Numbered from the stretch's first letter, positions 54,007 to 63,112 are shown. The stretch is 64,000 bases of DNA from Microthrixaceae bacterium (GCA_016702505.1 JADJDU010000004.1:62001-126000); one strand, 5' to 3'. Notes: a model not told the origin generated them from the letters alone. Program-made: numbers and translations.

Positions 54007-55455
54007 TCAGTCCTGGGGGTCGGGTTCGCCACCTTGATTGCGTCGCCGCACGGCCACCACGCCTCCGGCGATGGCCGCGGCGGCCACCACCGCTCCGGCC
54101 ACCAGCACCGTCGAGGCCGACCCGCCGTCGTCACCGCCGCCACCGCCCGTTTCCTGGGCTGCAGCCAACGTGGTGGACGGCGACGGGACTGCGCCGTCAT
54201 CGACCGCCTCGTCGGTGACGGCACCGCGGAACGGGCCGCTTATCTCATAGGTGATCCCTCCCACCGCTGCGTCCATGGCAACACCAGGCAGGATCTCGGC
54301 CACCTTCTTGGGGGTGGGTCCCCGTTGGCTGGAGAAGTACAACCGGTCACGGCTCGGGTTGAAGCAAGGTCCGGTAACCTCGGAACCTTCATGGCCTGGC
54401 TCGGCCACCCGCACGAACGGCGCCACAACACCTTGGGCGGTGATCATCACCACTTCCATGTTGGCCCCGTCCTCGGCCACATAGAGGTCACCGGTACCAG
54501 CATCGACGGTGAGGTTGTCCACCCCAGACAACACCGCACCCTCCACACCCAGGCGGTCGGGTTCCCCCTTCCAGATCACCTCGTGGTGCTGAGCGGCGAT
54601 GTCGATGGCGTGAACGGAGTGGTCTCCCTTGGTGGTGAAGTAGACGATCCCGTCGTGGGCCCAGCAACCCTCTCCACCGCTGAACCGGGTTGCGGTGGGT
54701 GCCTGATCTCTGGTGGCAGCGGTGGTCGCCGACGGGTCGGCGATCTCGGCCCAGGTGACCGCACCATCGGCGTCTACAACCGCGGCCTCCAATTTGCCTT
54801 CGGAGAGGTCGGGGTACTTCGAAGGTGTGAAGCGGTAGAACAGCCCGAGCGGGTGGTCCTGGGTGAGGTACAGGGTTTCGGTGGCCTCATCCACCGCCAC
54901 CGCCTCGTGTGAGAACAAGCCCATGGCCGGGTGGGCCACCGCCTCCTTCTTACCGGTTGGGTCGCACTCCCACACCCGACCCTTCTCTTCGAAGTTCTCC
55001 TCACATGACAGCCACGTGCCCCACGGGGTGGGTCCGCCGGCACAGTTGGAGTTGCTGCCCTCCAGGATCGGGTAGGCGTCGGTGATCTTCCCGTCGCGGT
55101 CGTAGCGGACAGCAGTGACACCACCGGCGTCGGCCAGCATGAAGGAGAACACCTCGCTGTTGCAGGTGTGGATCCAGCCTCCGTCGTCGGTGGCGAAGGT
55201 GGCCGCGCCGTCGGGGAACAGGTGCCACCGCTGGTCGGTGTCACCTACCGGTTCCCCAGCCACTCCCACGATGCGTGACGTGAAACCCTCCGGTAGCAAC
55301 AGTCCGTTCTCGTCTGGTTCGGTGGCCAGCGGACCATACGGACCTTCGCCCGGAACGGCCGGCTCGGCACCGGCTGAGGCCATGGCGAGGTGGGGCAGGA
55401 CCGCCCCACCCGCACCGGCCGCCACCGCTCGCGCCAAGAATGCTCGCCTATCCAT
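54007..55455 (-). CDS. PhoX/DUF839 family phosphatase-like secreted protein
   Basis: The 482-residue protein has a twin-arginine signal MDRRAFLARAVAAGAGG. The beta-propeller-like body has VFSFMLADAGG, GGPTPWGTWLSCEE, HEAVAVDEATETLYLTQD and GCWAHDGIVYFTTKGD, typical of PhoX/DUF839 phosphatases that use Fe and Ca. The C-terminus has a Thr/Gly linker and a TM helix VLVAGAVVAAAAIAGGVVAV with an RRR stop. It is probably a surface phosphatase for phosphate acquisition. GAAAGGGG precedes the ATG. Confidence 0.9.
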   Translation of the reverse strand: MDRRAFLARAVAAGAGGAVLPHLAMASAGAEPAVPGEGPYGPLATEPDENGLLLPEGFTSRIVGVAGEPVGDTDQRWHLFPDGAATFATDDGGWIHTCNSEVFSFMLADAGGVTAVRYDRDGKITDAYPILEGSNSNCAGGPTPWGTWLSCEENFEEKGRVWECDPTGKKEAVAHPAMGLFSHEAVAVDEATETLYLTQDHPLGLFYRFTPSKYPDLSEGKLEAAVVDADGAVTWAEIADPSATTAATRDQAPTATRFSGGEGCWAHDGIVYFTTKGDHSVHAIDIAAQHHEVIWKGEPDRLGVEGAVLSGVDNLTVDAGTGDLYVAEDGANMEVVMITAQGVVAPFVRVAEPGHEGSEVTGPCFNPSRDRLYFSSQRGPTPKKVAEILPGVAMDAAVGGITYEISGPFRGAVTDEAVDDGAVPSPSTTLAAAQETGGGGGDDGGSASTVLVAGAVVAAAAIAGGVVAVRRRNQGGEPDPQD

Positions 55456-55627
55456 CGGGTCCCCTTTCGGTCCGCACGGCACCACGGCTCGGGCCGACGG
55501 ACACGATGAGGTTAGGCAGAGCGACATTGCGGGCGCAGCCCGACCCAATGGTCCTGGTGACCTGTTCACGTGGCCCTTTGGGGAGCGGTCCGCCGTCGCC
55601 GCCTTCCCGGGCGTGGTACCGGGCTGT

Positions 55628-56404
55628 TCAAACGGTGAAGTGATGTCCGGGTAGGGCCAGTTCGACCGGACCGGCGAAGGCATCGTCGGCGGCGGCGGCC
55701 GCCACTCGCTCTGGTCCGGTTCCCTCATAGATGTGGGTTACGGCGAGCCGTCTGGCACCGGCGGATCGGGCCATGACCCCGGCCTGGCGTGCGGTCAGGT
55801 GCTGTACCAGCCCGGCGTCGACCTCGGCGAGCGTCGCCTCGCACAGGGCCAGATCGAAGCCCTCGCCCTCTGGGTCTAGCGAGGCCAGCGACCACCCTGG
55901 GCCGGTGTCGGCGCTGTAGGCGAACCTTCGCCCACCGGAGGCAACCCCAACGGCCAGGGTCTCCACCGGGTGGTCGGTGGCCGAAAAGCGGAAGCCGAGG
56001 TCACCGACCATGACCGACGACCCATCGGTGATGTCGGTCCACTCCAGCGGCGCCAACTCTCGGCCAACCAAGCCCTCCAACAGGCCGCGGGTACCGGCGG
56101 TGCCGAAGACGGGGATGTGGGCGATGTCGAACCCGTAGCGAGCCGCGGTCCGAAGCAGGGGAAGCTCCAACCAATGGTCGTGGTGTTCGTGGGTGACCAC
56201 CACCGCATCGATCTCAGTCAACCGGAGGTGTTCTTGGAGAACGGCCATCGAGCCGGGCCCACAGTCCAACCACACCGACGTCGACGGCGTCTGGATCAGA
56301 TACCCGCTACAGGCGTTGCCGGGGTGCCCGAAGCTGGCTGCCGAACCCAGCACCGTGACCGTGAGGTGACCACGGTGATGATGGAACCGGTCGCCGATGC
56401 CCAT
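55628..56404 (-). CDS. MBL-fold metal-dependent hydrolase
   Basis: The 258-residue protein has the metallo-beta-lactamase motif THEHHDHW, with further ligands in SATDHP, SADTGPG and LALPGHHF. The N-terminal TVLGSAASFG and NACSGYLI match the RNase Z-like/PhnP-like group of small-molecule phosphodiesterases. The exact substrate is unknown. The ATG at 56404 has TACACT 8 nt upstream. It diverges from the phosphodiesterase gene at 56440, with only 35 nt between. Confidence 0.9.
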   Translation of the reverse strand: MGIGDRFHHHRGHLTVTVLGSAASFGHPGNACSGYLIQTPSTSVWLDCGPGSMAVLQEHLRLTEIDAVVVTHEHHDHWLELPLLRTAARYGFDIAHIPVFGTAGTRGLLEGLVGRELAPLEWTDITDGSSVMVGDLGFRFSATDHPVETLAVGVASGGRRFAYSADTGPGWSLASLDPEGEGFDLALCEATLAEVDAGLVQHLTARQAGVMARSAGARRLAVTHIYEGTGPERVAAAAADDAFAGPVELALPGHHFTV

Positions 56405-56412
56405 GGATTCGA

Positions 56413-56418
56413 AGTGTA
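56413..56418 (-). promoter_or_regulatory. -10 box TACACT before MBL gene
   Basis: TACACT on the minus strand ends 8 nt before the ATG at 56404. Confidence 0.5.
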
Positions 56419-56439
56419 CGGACCAGGCAGTATGACGAC

Positions 56440-56931
56440 GTGACGCGCATCGTGGTCCTGTCTGACACCCACGTGAGCCCGCGGTCGACCCGACAACTAC
56501 CTGACGAGGTGTACCGGAACCTGGCCGCTACCGACCTCATCCTCCACGCCGGTGACCTGGTGAGCCTCGATATGTTGCGCGAGTTGGAGGGGTTCGCTCC
56601 TGTCCATGCCGTGCTCGGCAACAACGACCACGAGTTGCTGGGGTTGTTGCCCGAGAGGTTCGAGGTGGAGGTGGAGGGGATTCGCTTCGGCCTGGTGCAC
56701 GACAGCGGCGACCGCCAGGGCCGGGCCGCCAGGATGCGGCGTTGGTTCCCCGATGCGGATGTGGTCGTGTTCGGACACAGCCACGAACCCTGCAACGAGG
56801 CGGGCGATGCCGATCAGGTACTGTTCAACCCCGGATCGTCCACTTGGAAGCGACGGGCACCCTCCCACACCTTCGGTGTGATCGAGGTCGGCGCCGGGCA
56901 GATCCTGCGGGCAGAGATCCTCGAGGTCTGA
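56440..56931 (+). CDS. YfcE/MJ0936 family metallophosphoesterase
   Basis: This 163-residue metal-dependent phosphodiesterase has the family motifs VVLSDTHVS, ILHAGDL, VLGNND, LVHDSGDR (usually GH) and VFGHSHEP, then LFNPGSST. The H of the fourth motif is present in VHD. It may hydrolyse cyclic nucleotides or phosphodiesters; physiological substrate unknown. GTG start. Confidence 0.92.
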   Translation: MTRIVVLSDTHVSPRSTRQLPDEVYRNLAATDLILHAGDLVSLDMLRELEGFAPVHAVLGNNDHELLGLLPERFEVEVEGIRFGLVHDSGDRQGRAARMRRWFPDADVVVFGHSHEPCNEAGDADQVLFNPGSSTWKRRAPSHTFGVIEVGAGQILRAEILEV

Positions 56932-56954
56932 GCTGATCCCGATCGGATCCAGCG

Positions 56955-58427
56955 TTAGCCCTCGCCCAAGAGCTCCTCGACCGAGGCCTCGGTGACGATC
57001 TCGGTCGGCTCGAGCGGAGCGCCGTCACCGTCGTTGACTGCGGCCAGGTTCAGGTTGGCCCAGTCGTTCCAGTCATTCAGGACCGTGAGCACCGAGTCGT
57101 AGTCGATGTTGATGTGTGCCGCGACCGCGGCGGCGTCGATGATGGCGTTGGCGTTCCAGTCCTTGTCGACTCCGTTGCAGATGCCGTTGGTCTCGATGAG
57201 GGCGTTCTCGTTCAACGAGGCGTTGGTACCTCGTGAATAGTCGAGGACTCCGTTGCCGGTGCCATCACAGTTGGTGTCCACCCCCGGGAACTGGAACCGG
57301 TAGTTCATGATCGAGTTGTAGTTGGGCTTGTAGTTGGTGTTCTCGAAGCCGCCGTGGCGCAAGTTCAGGTTGTGTCCGAGCTCGTGCATGATCGTGTTGG
57401 AAACGTTGGAGTCGCTCAGATAGCACTGGAGCGAGACGATCAGGTCGTCGCCTTGGATCTCGGCCTGACCCGAGCTCCCAGAAGTGGTGTTGTAGCGATG
57501 CGGGTTGAGCACGTAGTGGAAGTAGCCCTCGCGCAGCGGCGAGAAGTTGGCGGCCTTGTAGCCCAGGTAGTCGGCACCGTCCACCCCTCCGGCGATAACG
57601 CCGTCAGCGTCGGCGACGACCGTGCCACCCGTGAAGAGACCGCCCTGGCCGCGGTCAGCGATCAGGTTGATCCCGGTGGAGCCATCGGGGTTGGTGCCCG
57701 AGGCTGCCGCGAACGAGTTGGTCAGGGTCGTGATGGCTGCAGCCGAGGGACGGTGCGAGTGCGGGCCGCACGTGCCAGAGTCGAGGTTGTCGTCGAACCA
57801 GTCGAACTCCAACAAGATGTCGCGCTTGCCGGGTCGGGTTCCCATCCCGAACAGGTCGAGGCCAGCCGCGCTGCCCAGGACCTCGTCACCGTCCTTGATT
57901 CCGTCGTCGTCGGAGTCGGCGTCATTGGAGTTGGTTCCGGTCACCGCCGCCGACACATAGGTGCCTCCGCCGTTCTCGACAGCGTTGGGCAGTCCGTCGG
58001 AGTCGCTGTCGGTGGAAGCAACGCAGGTCCGGGTGGCGCCGCTGCGAGACATGGCGGCGGTGGTCACCACCGAGGCCTGGACTCGGCCCATCTCCTCGTA
58101 CTCGTCCTCCCACGAGCCGCTCCAGTAGCCCTCGTTGTCATAGGCGGTGACCTTGACGACATGGGTGGTGGACGGCGCCAGCCCGGTGAGCACACAGGTC
58201 GTGGCCGGAGCGGCGATGGTGGCCACCTCGACACCGTCGACGTGGATCCGGTAGTCGGTGACGGTCTTGCCGTCGCCGGGGGTGGCAGCGGTCCAGTTGA
58301 GGGTGACCAAAGGCCCCCGGATCGTGGGGGTGAGACTCGAACCCCCGCTCCAGGTGGGCCCGCACGCCACCACGACGGCCGCTATGAGTGCAGCCAGAGC
58401 CAAGCCAGTGAGTTTGCGCACGTTCAT
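56955..58427 (-). CDS. lipoprotein zinc metalloprotease with FN3 and thrombospondin-3-like repeats
   Basis: The 490-residue protein has a lipobox-like VVAC after the signal (LTGLALAALIAAVVVAC), then an FN3-like domain (about 30-115). Next come calcium-loop repeats DSDSDGLPNAVE and DADSDDDGIKDGDE (thrombospondin-3-like), and a zincin domain. The zinc site HELGHNLNLRH (about 345-355) and the Met-turn-like NSIMNYRFQF indicate a metzincin-like endopeptidase. It is likely surface-anchored and Ca-stabilised. The ATG at 58427 follows AGAGGGGG. Confidence 0.88.
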   Translation of the reverse strand: MNVRKLTGLALAALIAAVVVACGPTWSGGSSLTPTIRGPLVTLNWTAATPGDGKTVTDYRIHVDGVEVATIAAPATTCVLTGLAPSTTHVVKVTAYDNEGYWSGSWEDEYEEMGRVQASVVTTAAMSRSGATRTCVASTDSDSDGLPNAVENGGGTYVSAAVTGTNSNDADSDDDGIKDGDEVLGSAAGLDLFGMGTRPGKRDILLEFDWFDDNLDSGTCGPHSHRPSAAAITTLTNSFAAASGTNPDGSTGINLIADRGQGGLFTGGTVVADADGVIAGGVDGADYLGYKAANFSPLREGYFHYVLNPHRYNTTSGSSGQAEIQGDDLIVSLQCYLSDSNVSNTIMHELGHNLNLRHGGFENTNYKPNYNSIMNYRFQFPGVDTNCDGTGNGVLDYSRGTNASLNENALIETNGICNGVDKDWNANAIIDAAAVAAHINIDYDSVLTVLNDWNDWANLNLAAVNDGDGAPLEPTEIVTEASVEELLGEG

Positions 58428-58615
58428 CCCCCTCTGAGAGCCAGCCTCAGTATCGGCACGGCCATCCCGTCGATTGATCTGCGACCAGTGTGCCACATGA
58501 CACGCTGCAGCAACTGGGCCATTCGGCCTACTAGTTCTCCCGGGTGCCGGTCTTGGCTGGTGGTCCTCCCGTTCCCGCTCCACGGTCTTGTGCCCGGTCC
58601 TGCGACTCAACCTGG

Positions 58616-58679
58616 AACTCCGCCGGAGCGCTCTGCCTTAGCCTGGATCCGCCGAAAGGCGGAGCCTTCCGGCGGAGTT
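58616..58679. repeat. nested inverted repeat of 64 bp before esterase gene
   Basis: The outer arms AACTCCGCCGGA and TCCGGCGGAGTT are a perfect 12-bp inverted repeat. Inside lies a hairpin TCCGCC-GAAA-GGCGGA with a GNRA tetraloop. The element ends 10 nt before the last possible upstream start of the esterase and occupies where its signal peptide should be. It looks like a small palindromic (REP- or MITE-like) element or a structured leader. Confidence 0.6.
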
Positions 58680-58688
58680 AGGTCGCCG

Positions 58689-59729
58689 GTGGCGATCGGG
58701 TGCAGCTCCGGCGACGGCGACAGTGGCCAATCCGCCGCAACCACACCCGCAGACAACACAGCCGACAGCGCCAGGGACAGCGACGAAGGGGGCTCGGCCA
58801 CGGACGACGACACCAGGCCCGCCACCGCAACGGTGGCCACCGCCTCAGCCGGGTGCACTTCTCGTTCCCCGGCAGCTCCCGGAACCACAGATCGAACCAT
58901 GACTTCGGCCGGAACCGAGCGCCATTTCCAGGTCATCGTCCCCGACACCTATGACGGTAAGACCGCGTTGCCGGTGGTGTTCACCCTCCACCCCGACGTC
59001 ATCGACTATCGGGTCATCCCGCCCCTGGTCGGCGCCATCGACATGGCTGCCGACTACGACTTCATCACCGTGTCACCCTCTAGCCTGGTCGACGGAACAA
59101 TCCCATGGTGGATGGCGGTGAGGATCGACCCGCCGGGTCACGACATCGTGTTCTTCGATGACCTGCTCGACCTGTTGGAGTCCGAGCTCTGTGTTGATCC
59201 GAGCCGGGTGTACGCCACCGGTATGGCCAACGGCGCGCAGATGGCCGCGTTGTTGGGCTGTCAACTCGGTGATCGGATCACAGCGGTGGCCCCGCTGGCC
59301 GGTCCTGAATGGCCGACCGAATGCGACGGACGACCGGTGCCAGTGATGGCGTTCCACGGCGACAAGGACCCGTTCGTCTCCTACCAGGACTCCCGAGGTG
59401 ACGCCCGCGAGATCGCTGACCGACACCTTTGGAAGGGGAACATCCCCGCCGGGGTAACCGAGCACCCGGGAGCAGAGCGGGCCATGGCCAACTGGGCTGC
59501 TCACAACGGCTGTGACCCCAAGCCCGAGGTCACGGAGGTCAGCGCCCAGGTGGTCCGCACCAGTTGGACGGGCTGCCAGGCCGACACCGAGTTCTTCCAC
59601 ATTGTCGGCGGTGGCCACACCTGGCCCGGTCGGCCGGTGGCGGGCATGGAGGCGGTGTTCGGTTCCACCACCATGGACATCGATGCCACCAAGTTGATGT
59701 TCGAGTTCTTCTTCAGCCACCACCTCTAA
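58689..59729 (+). CDS. LpqC-like secreted esterase/depolymerase (start uncertain)
   Basis: The catalytic part resembles LpqC and poly(3-hydroxybutyrate) depolymerase/feruloyl esterase proteins: GTERHFQVIVPDTYDGKTAL (split here), VIDYRVIPPLVGAIDMAADY, GMANGAQMAALL (nucleophile Ser replaced by Asn: usual GxSxG reads GMANGA), HGDKDPFV, and C-terminal GGGHTWPG. Upstream is a typical lipoprotein linker GCSSGDGDSGQSA, but no hydrophobic signal peptide precedes it. The GTG at 58689 is only the nearest start; an ATG at 58499 is in frame but gives no convincing signal. The N-terminus looks disrupted by the palindrome at 58616. Confidence 0.7.
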   Translation: MAIGCSSGDGDSGQSAATTPADNTADSARDSDEGGSATDDDTRPATATVATASAGCTSRSPAAPGTTDRTMTSAGTERHFQVIVPDTYDGKTALPVVFTLHPDVIDYRVIPPLVGAIDMAADYDFITVSPSSLVDGTIPWWMAVRIDPPGHDIVFFDDLLDLLESELCVDPSRVYATGMANGAQMAALLGCQLGDRITAVAPLAGPEWPTECDGRPVPVMAFHGDKDPFVSYQDSRGDAREIADRHLWKGNIPAGVTEHPGAERAMANWAAHNGCDPKPEVTEVSAQVVRTSWTGCQADTEFFHIVGGGHTWPGRPVAGMEAVFGSTTMDIDATKLMFEFFFSHHL

Positions 59730-59854
59730 GAGCGGATAGGTCCGGGCGTTGTCGCGGCGAGGTTGACCAGGTCACCCGGGCGAACGTCTCGAATCAAGGC
59801 CAGCCAACGGTGGGTGGAACAGATCTCTGACCGTGAAGGGTTCAGGGGCTGACG

Positions 59855-60742
59855 GTGACGGCCGACAGAGAGACGGTGAGCGCTTCGCCCATCGAGGAGT
59901 TGTCGGCCGAGGCAGTGCTGCCGACGCGTCGGGTGACCTTCACATACCCCGACGACATGCACCCCATGTGGGCGCCGCACCTACCGGAGTTCGCGGCGGC
60001 AGCCAACGCCATCTCGCTGGGCATGCCCTATGCGGAACCGCTGTTCATCCGGGCCATGCGCTCGACCTTCGACCGCATCGATCCTGAGCTGCGAGCCCGC
60101 TCGGAGTCCTACATACGCCAAGAGACCGGACACCACACCCAGCACAAGAAGTTCAACGACATCGTGGTGGCCCACTATCCCGCGGTGCGCCACGTGCAAC
60201 GCCTGATGGCCATCAACGATCGGTGGGTTTGGCGGCGCAGCCCCCGCTTCCGCGTCGCCTACGCCGCGGCCGGTGAAACGATCTCCTACGGCGTGGCCCG
60301 GTGGACCGAAGCCCACCTCGGCGAGCTGATGGACCGGTCCGAGCCGGTGGCCGCCACCTTGTTCTGCTGGCACCTGGCCGAGGAGATCGAACACAAGGCG
60401 AACACCTATGACGTGTTCGAGGCCACCGACGGCTCCAGGCTCCGCTATGCCCTGGCTGCCCTGGTGGGTTTCACCACCATCGCCACCTTCACGTTCCTCG
60501 GAGCACTGGTGCAGCTCTGGAGCGAGAATCGACTGCGCTACCCGCTCACGTGGTTCCGCCTGATCCGGCTGTCGGTGTCCATGGCCTTCGTACTGGTCCC
60601 CACGCTGGTGCTGTCGTCGCTGCCCGGCCATCACCCCAATGACTTCACCGACCCGATCTACCTACCCCAGTGGCTCAAGCAATACGACCCGGTAACCGGC
60701 ACCATGCCGTTGTGGGGCACCACCCCTGGCGAGGCGGGCTGA
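59855..60742 (+). CDS. metal-dependent hydrolase (PF10118-like, ferritin-type helical)
   Basis: The 295-residue protein is mostly helical, with metal-ligand patterns YIRQETGHHTQHKKFND and WHLAEEIEHKANTYDVFEAT, typical of the predicted metal-dependent hydrolase family. C-terminal hydrophobic helices (AALVGFTTIATFTFLGALV, LIRLSVSMAFVLVPTLVL) suggest membrane association. Function unproven. AGGGG precedes the GTG start. Confidence 0.85.
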   Translation: MTADRETVSASPIEELSAEAVLPTRRVTFTYPDDMHPMWAPHLPEFAAAANAISLGMPYAEPLFIRAMRSTFDRIDPELRARSESYIRQETGHHTQHKKFNDIVVAHYPAVRHVQRLMAINDRWVWRRSPRFRVAYAAAGETISYGVARWTEAHLGELMDRSEPVAATLFCWHLAEEIEHKANTYDVFEATDGSRLRYALAALVGFTTIATFTFLGALVQLWSENRLRYPLTWFRLIRLSVSMAFVLVPTLVLSSLPGHHPNDFTDPIYLPQWLKQYDPVTGTMPLWGTTPGEAG

Positions 60743-60748
60743 CCACGA

Positions 60749-61087
60749 TCAGCGAGGCGTGGTCCAAGCCGTCGGAAGGTCGCCGGTGGTGGTCACCTCT
60801 ATGACCTTGGACCGGCCGTGAAGTCCACGGCGGATCCGCAGGCTCCGGTCCCGGACCCGAAACGATGCACCCACGAAACGCAGTAGCTCGGCGTTGGCCT
60901 TGCCGTCGTTGGGCGGAGCCGCCACCTTGACCTTTAGCTGCGATCCCACCGGACCAGCACACTCTGTGCGCGACGACCCGGGCACGACTCTTATCTCGAG
61001 GCGCCAACCCGATTCGGTACGACTGGCCCAGACCGGTACAACAGGTTGGTCACCCACCGACCCAGGTTCGCGCACGTTCGTCGTCAC
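60749..61087 (-). CDS. YggU/DUF167 family protein
   Basis: The 112-residue protein has the conserved LEIRVVPGSSRTE and LKVKVAAPPNDGKANAELL, the DUF167 signature. Function unknown; it is common next to unrelated genes. The GTG at 61087 or a TTG at 61093 is possible; the latter overlaps the upstream methyltransferase stop. Confidence 0.9.
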   Translation of the reverse strand: MTTNVREPGSVGDQPVVPVWASRTESGWRLEIRVVPGSSRTECAGPVGSQLKVKVAAPPNDGKANAELLRFVGASFRVRDRSLRIRRGLHGRSKVIEVTTTGDLPTAWTTPR

Positions 61088-61089
61088 GC

Positions 61090-61890
61090 TCAACGGTGGG
61101 CGATGACCTCACCGTGGACGACGATGAACGTTGCGTCGGGCGCCACCTTCCACCGTCGCCACGCGCCGGCGATCTCGGACAGTTCGTCGGCGGTGCTGTA
61201 GCCGTAGGAGATCGCCTGCTCGGCAAAGGCCGAGGCCACCACTCGTTCGGCCCAAAGCTCACCCCACCACTGTCTGGTCTCTGCATCGGCGTAGGTCCAG
61301 GTGGAGGAGGTCATGACCGCGTCGGTGAAGCCGGCCTGGCGCGCCCAACTCAGTAGGAACCGTCCGGCATCGGCCTCGGCGCCGTTGTGAGTGGTCACCT
61401 GGTGGTAGAGCTCCAACCAGCGGTCCAGCATCCGATCACGGGGTGCCCACACCTTGGCGGTGTAGTCACTGTCTCGTACGGCCAACACCCCGCCAGGTTT
61501 GAGCACTCGCCGCGCTTCGACCAGGGCCGCTACCGGGTCGGTCAGGTGTTGGAGCACCTGGTGGGCGTGTACCACGTCGAAGGTCGAATCCGGGGCATCC
61601 AGCGAGTACAGGTCCCCCACTTCGAAACTGACGTTGGAGACGTCCTTGTGGGCTGCCGTGGCCCGAGCGGTGTCGATCACCTCTTTCGACGCGTCGATTC
61701 CGGTCACGGTGCCGGGCGAGACCCTTTGCGCAAGGTCCACGGTGATGGTCCCCGGTCCACAACCCAGGTCGAGCAGCCGTTGCCCCGACCTCAGTTCCGC
61801 CAGGAGGTAGGCCGCTGAGTTCTCCGCCGTCCGCCAGGTGTGGCTCCGTAGGACCGAAGGGTGGTGGCCGTGGGTGTAGGTGTCTCCCAT
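61090..61890 (-). CDS. class I SAM-dependent methyltransferase
   Basis: The 266-residue protein has motif I LLDLGCGPGTITVDLA, the acidic TGIDASKEVI, VVHAHQVLQHLTDPV and RRVLKPGGVLAVRDSDY, as in UbiE/type 11 methyltransferases. The N-terminal SHTWRTAENSAAYLL is shared with a group of small-molecule methyltransferases. Substrate unknown. GGAGG lies far upstream. Confidence 0.92.
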   Translation of the reverse strand: MGDTYTHGHHPSVLRSHTWRTAENSAAYLLAELRSGQRLLDLGCGPGTITVDLAQRVSPGTVTGIDASKEVIDTARATAAHKDVSNVSFEVGDLYSLDAPDSTFDVVHAHQVLQHLTDPVAALVEARRVLKPGGVLAVRDSDYTAKVWAPRDRMLDRWLELYHQVTTHNGAEADAGRFLLSWARQAGFTDAVMTSSTWTYADAETRQWWGELWAERVVASAFAEQAISYGYSTADELSEIAGAWRRWKVAPDATFIVVHGEVIAHR

Positions 61891-61963
61891 CTCTGGATTC
61901 CAGCCTCCGGGACCCGTCTGCTCAAAGCGGGTTCAGGGCCTCGAGACTGGCGACCGCAGATCG

Positions 61964-63106
61964 TCAGTCACGGGCATCCAGTACTGCCCTCATGAGCTGT
62001 TCGTCATAGGCGGTTCGGGCCTCGCCACCCTCGTTTGCAGCTAACCCCTGCCGGGTCACCACCAGGTCCAGACTGGGGACGACATAGACCTTCTGATCGT
62101 TCCGTCCCAGAGCAGCAACCCAGTCACCAGGAACACCCCCGCCGACCGTCCGCCCCACCAGCCACCACAGATAGCCGTAGGAGGGTTCGGCCGCTGACGG
62201 CGTCCACGCCCGGTCGAACCAGGAGGTGGTGGTGAGCTCTGCATCACCCCATGTGCCCTTGCGCAAGGCCAACAGCCCGAAGCGGGCCAGGTCCCGGGCC
62301 GGGAGGCTGAGTCCCCAGTGGAGCGCCCCGGTGGCATCCCGGTTCGTCGGCCGGTCTGGACGCGGCTCCCACATCGCTCCGCCGCTCATGCCCAGCGGGT
62401 CGAACATGCGTTGGCGGCTGAGGGTGTCGATGTCGTGACCGGTGACCGTTTCGAGCACGGGCCGGAGCTTTTGGTACGCGGCGGTGTTGTAGTCGAAGGT
62501 GGTGCCGGGCTCGGCCTCCCGGGTCAGCCGTCGAGGGTGCAGACCGCTGGTCATGGTGAGCAGGTGCTCGATTGTGATGTCGGCTTCGACCGACCCGGCC
62601 TTGCTCCAACCCGCGGGCAAGATGTCGGACACGGCCCCGTCAAGGTTCAGCTCGCCGCGTTCGACCGACATTCCCACCAGGGTCGAGATCACACTCTTTT
62701 GCACCGACGCCAGGTCTCCAGAGGTGGCCTCGGTCCATCCGGCGAAGTAGCGCTCCAGCAAGAGTCGTCCACCGACGGTGATGGTCAGGGCGCGGCTGTT
62801 GGTTTCCTCCGCTAGTCGGGCGACCGCCTCCAAGCCTTCGTCGGTCCAACCGACCGACGAAGCCGCCACGGTCTGCCAGTCCCCATCGGTTCCGGCGGGT
62901 GGCACATACCCGGCGTCCCTCCCGTCGGCAATGGGCCCAGATGTCGGGGTCGGGCTGGTGGATTCGGTCGTTGTCTCCGAGCTCGATCCCGGCGATCGGG
63001 TGGACCCGGTGGTCTCCCGTTCACGGCTGCAACCCCCGACCGCCACCGACGCCGCCGTCGCCGCTGCGCCCGCAAGGAGCGTTCGACGACTCACGAATCC
63101 CGTCAT
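61964..63106 (-). CDS. Tat-exported serine hydrolase lipoprotein (beta-lactamase family)
   Basis: The 380-residue protein has a Tat-type signal SRRTLLAGAAATAAS and a lipobox VGGC (Cys26). A Ser/Thr/Pro linker (about 27-65) precedes the catalytic domain with SVQKS (SxxK), DYNTAAYQ (YxN) and GALHWGLSLPARDLARFG. It is probably a surface-anchored esterase or transpeptidase-like enzyme. TAGGGT lies 6 nt upstream of the ATG. Confidence 0.92.
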   Translation of the reverse strand: MTGFVSRRTLLAGAAATAASVAVGGCSRERETTGSTRSPGSSSETTTESTSPTPTSGPIADGRDAGYVPPAGTDGDWQTVAASSVGWTDEGLEAVARLAEETNSRALTITVGGRLLLERYFAGWTEATSGDLASVQKSVISTLVGMSVERGELNLDGAVSDILPAGWSKAGSVEADITIEHLLTMTSGLHPRRLTREAEPGTTFDYNTAAYQKLRPVLETVTGHDIDTLSRQRMFDPLGMSGGAMWEPRPDRPTNRDATGALHWGLSLPARDLARFGLLALRKGTWGDAELTTTSWFDRAWTPSAAEPSYGYLWWLVGRTVGGGVPGDWVAALGRNDQKVYVVPSLDLVVTRQGLAANEGGEARTAYDEQLMRAVLDARD

Positions 63107-63112
63107 TCCCGC

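Noticed and set aside
57354..58430. Long plus-strand open frame antisense to the metalloprotease and joined to the esterase
   Set aside because: Only the part after about 58689 resembles a protein family; the rest mirrors the metalloprotease gene.
58604..58682. Integron attC site (GTTAGGT fits GTTRRRY at the right end)
   Set aside because: The paired left end reads CTGGAAC, which does not fit RYYYAAC, the arms pair perfectly without extrahelical bases, and there is no cassette array.
59760..59778. Third copy of the TTGACC/GGTCAA palindrome (GTTGACCAGGTCACC)
   Set aside because: The spacer is 1 nt and the outer bases do not match; similarity is superficial.
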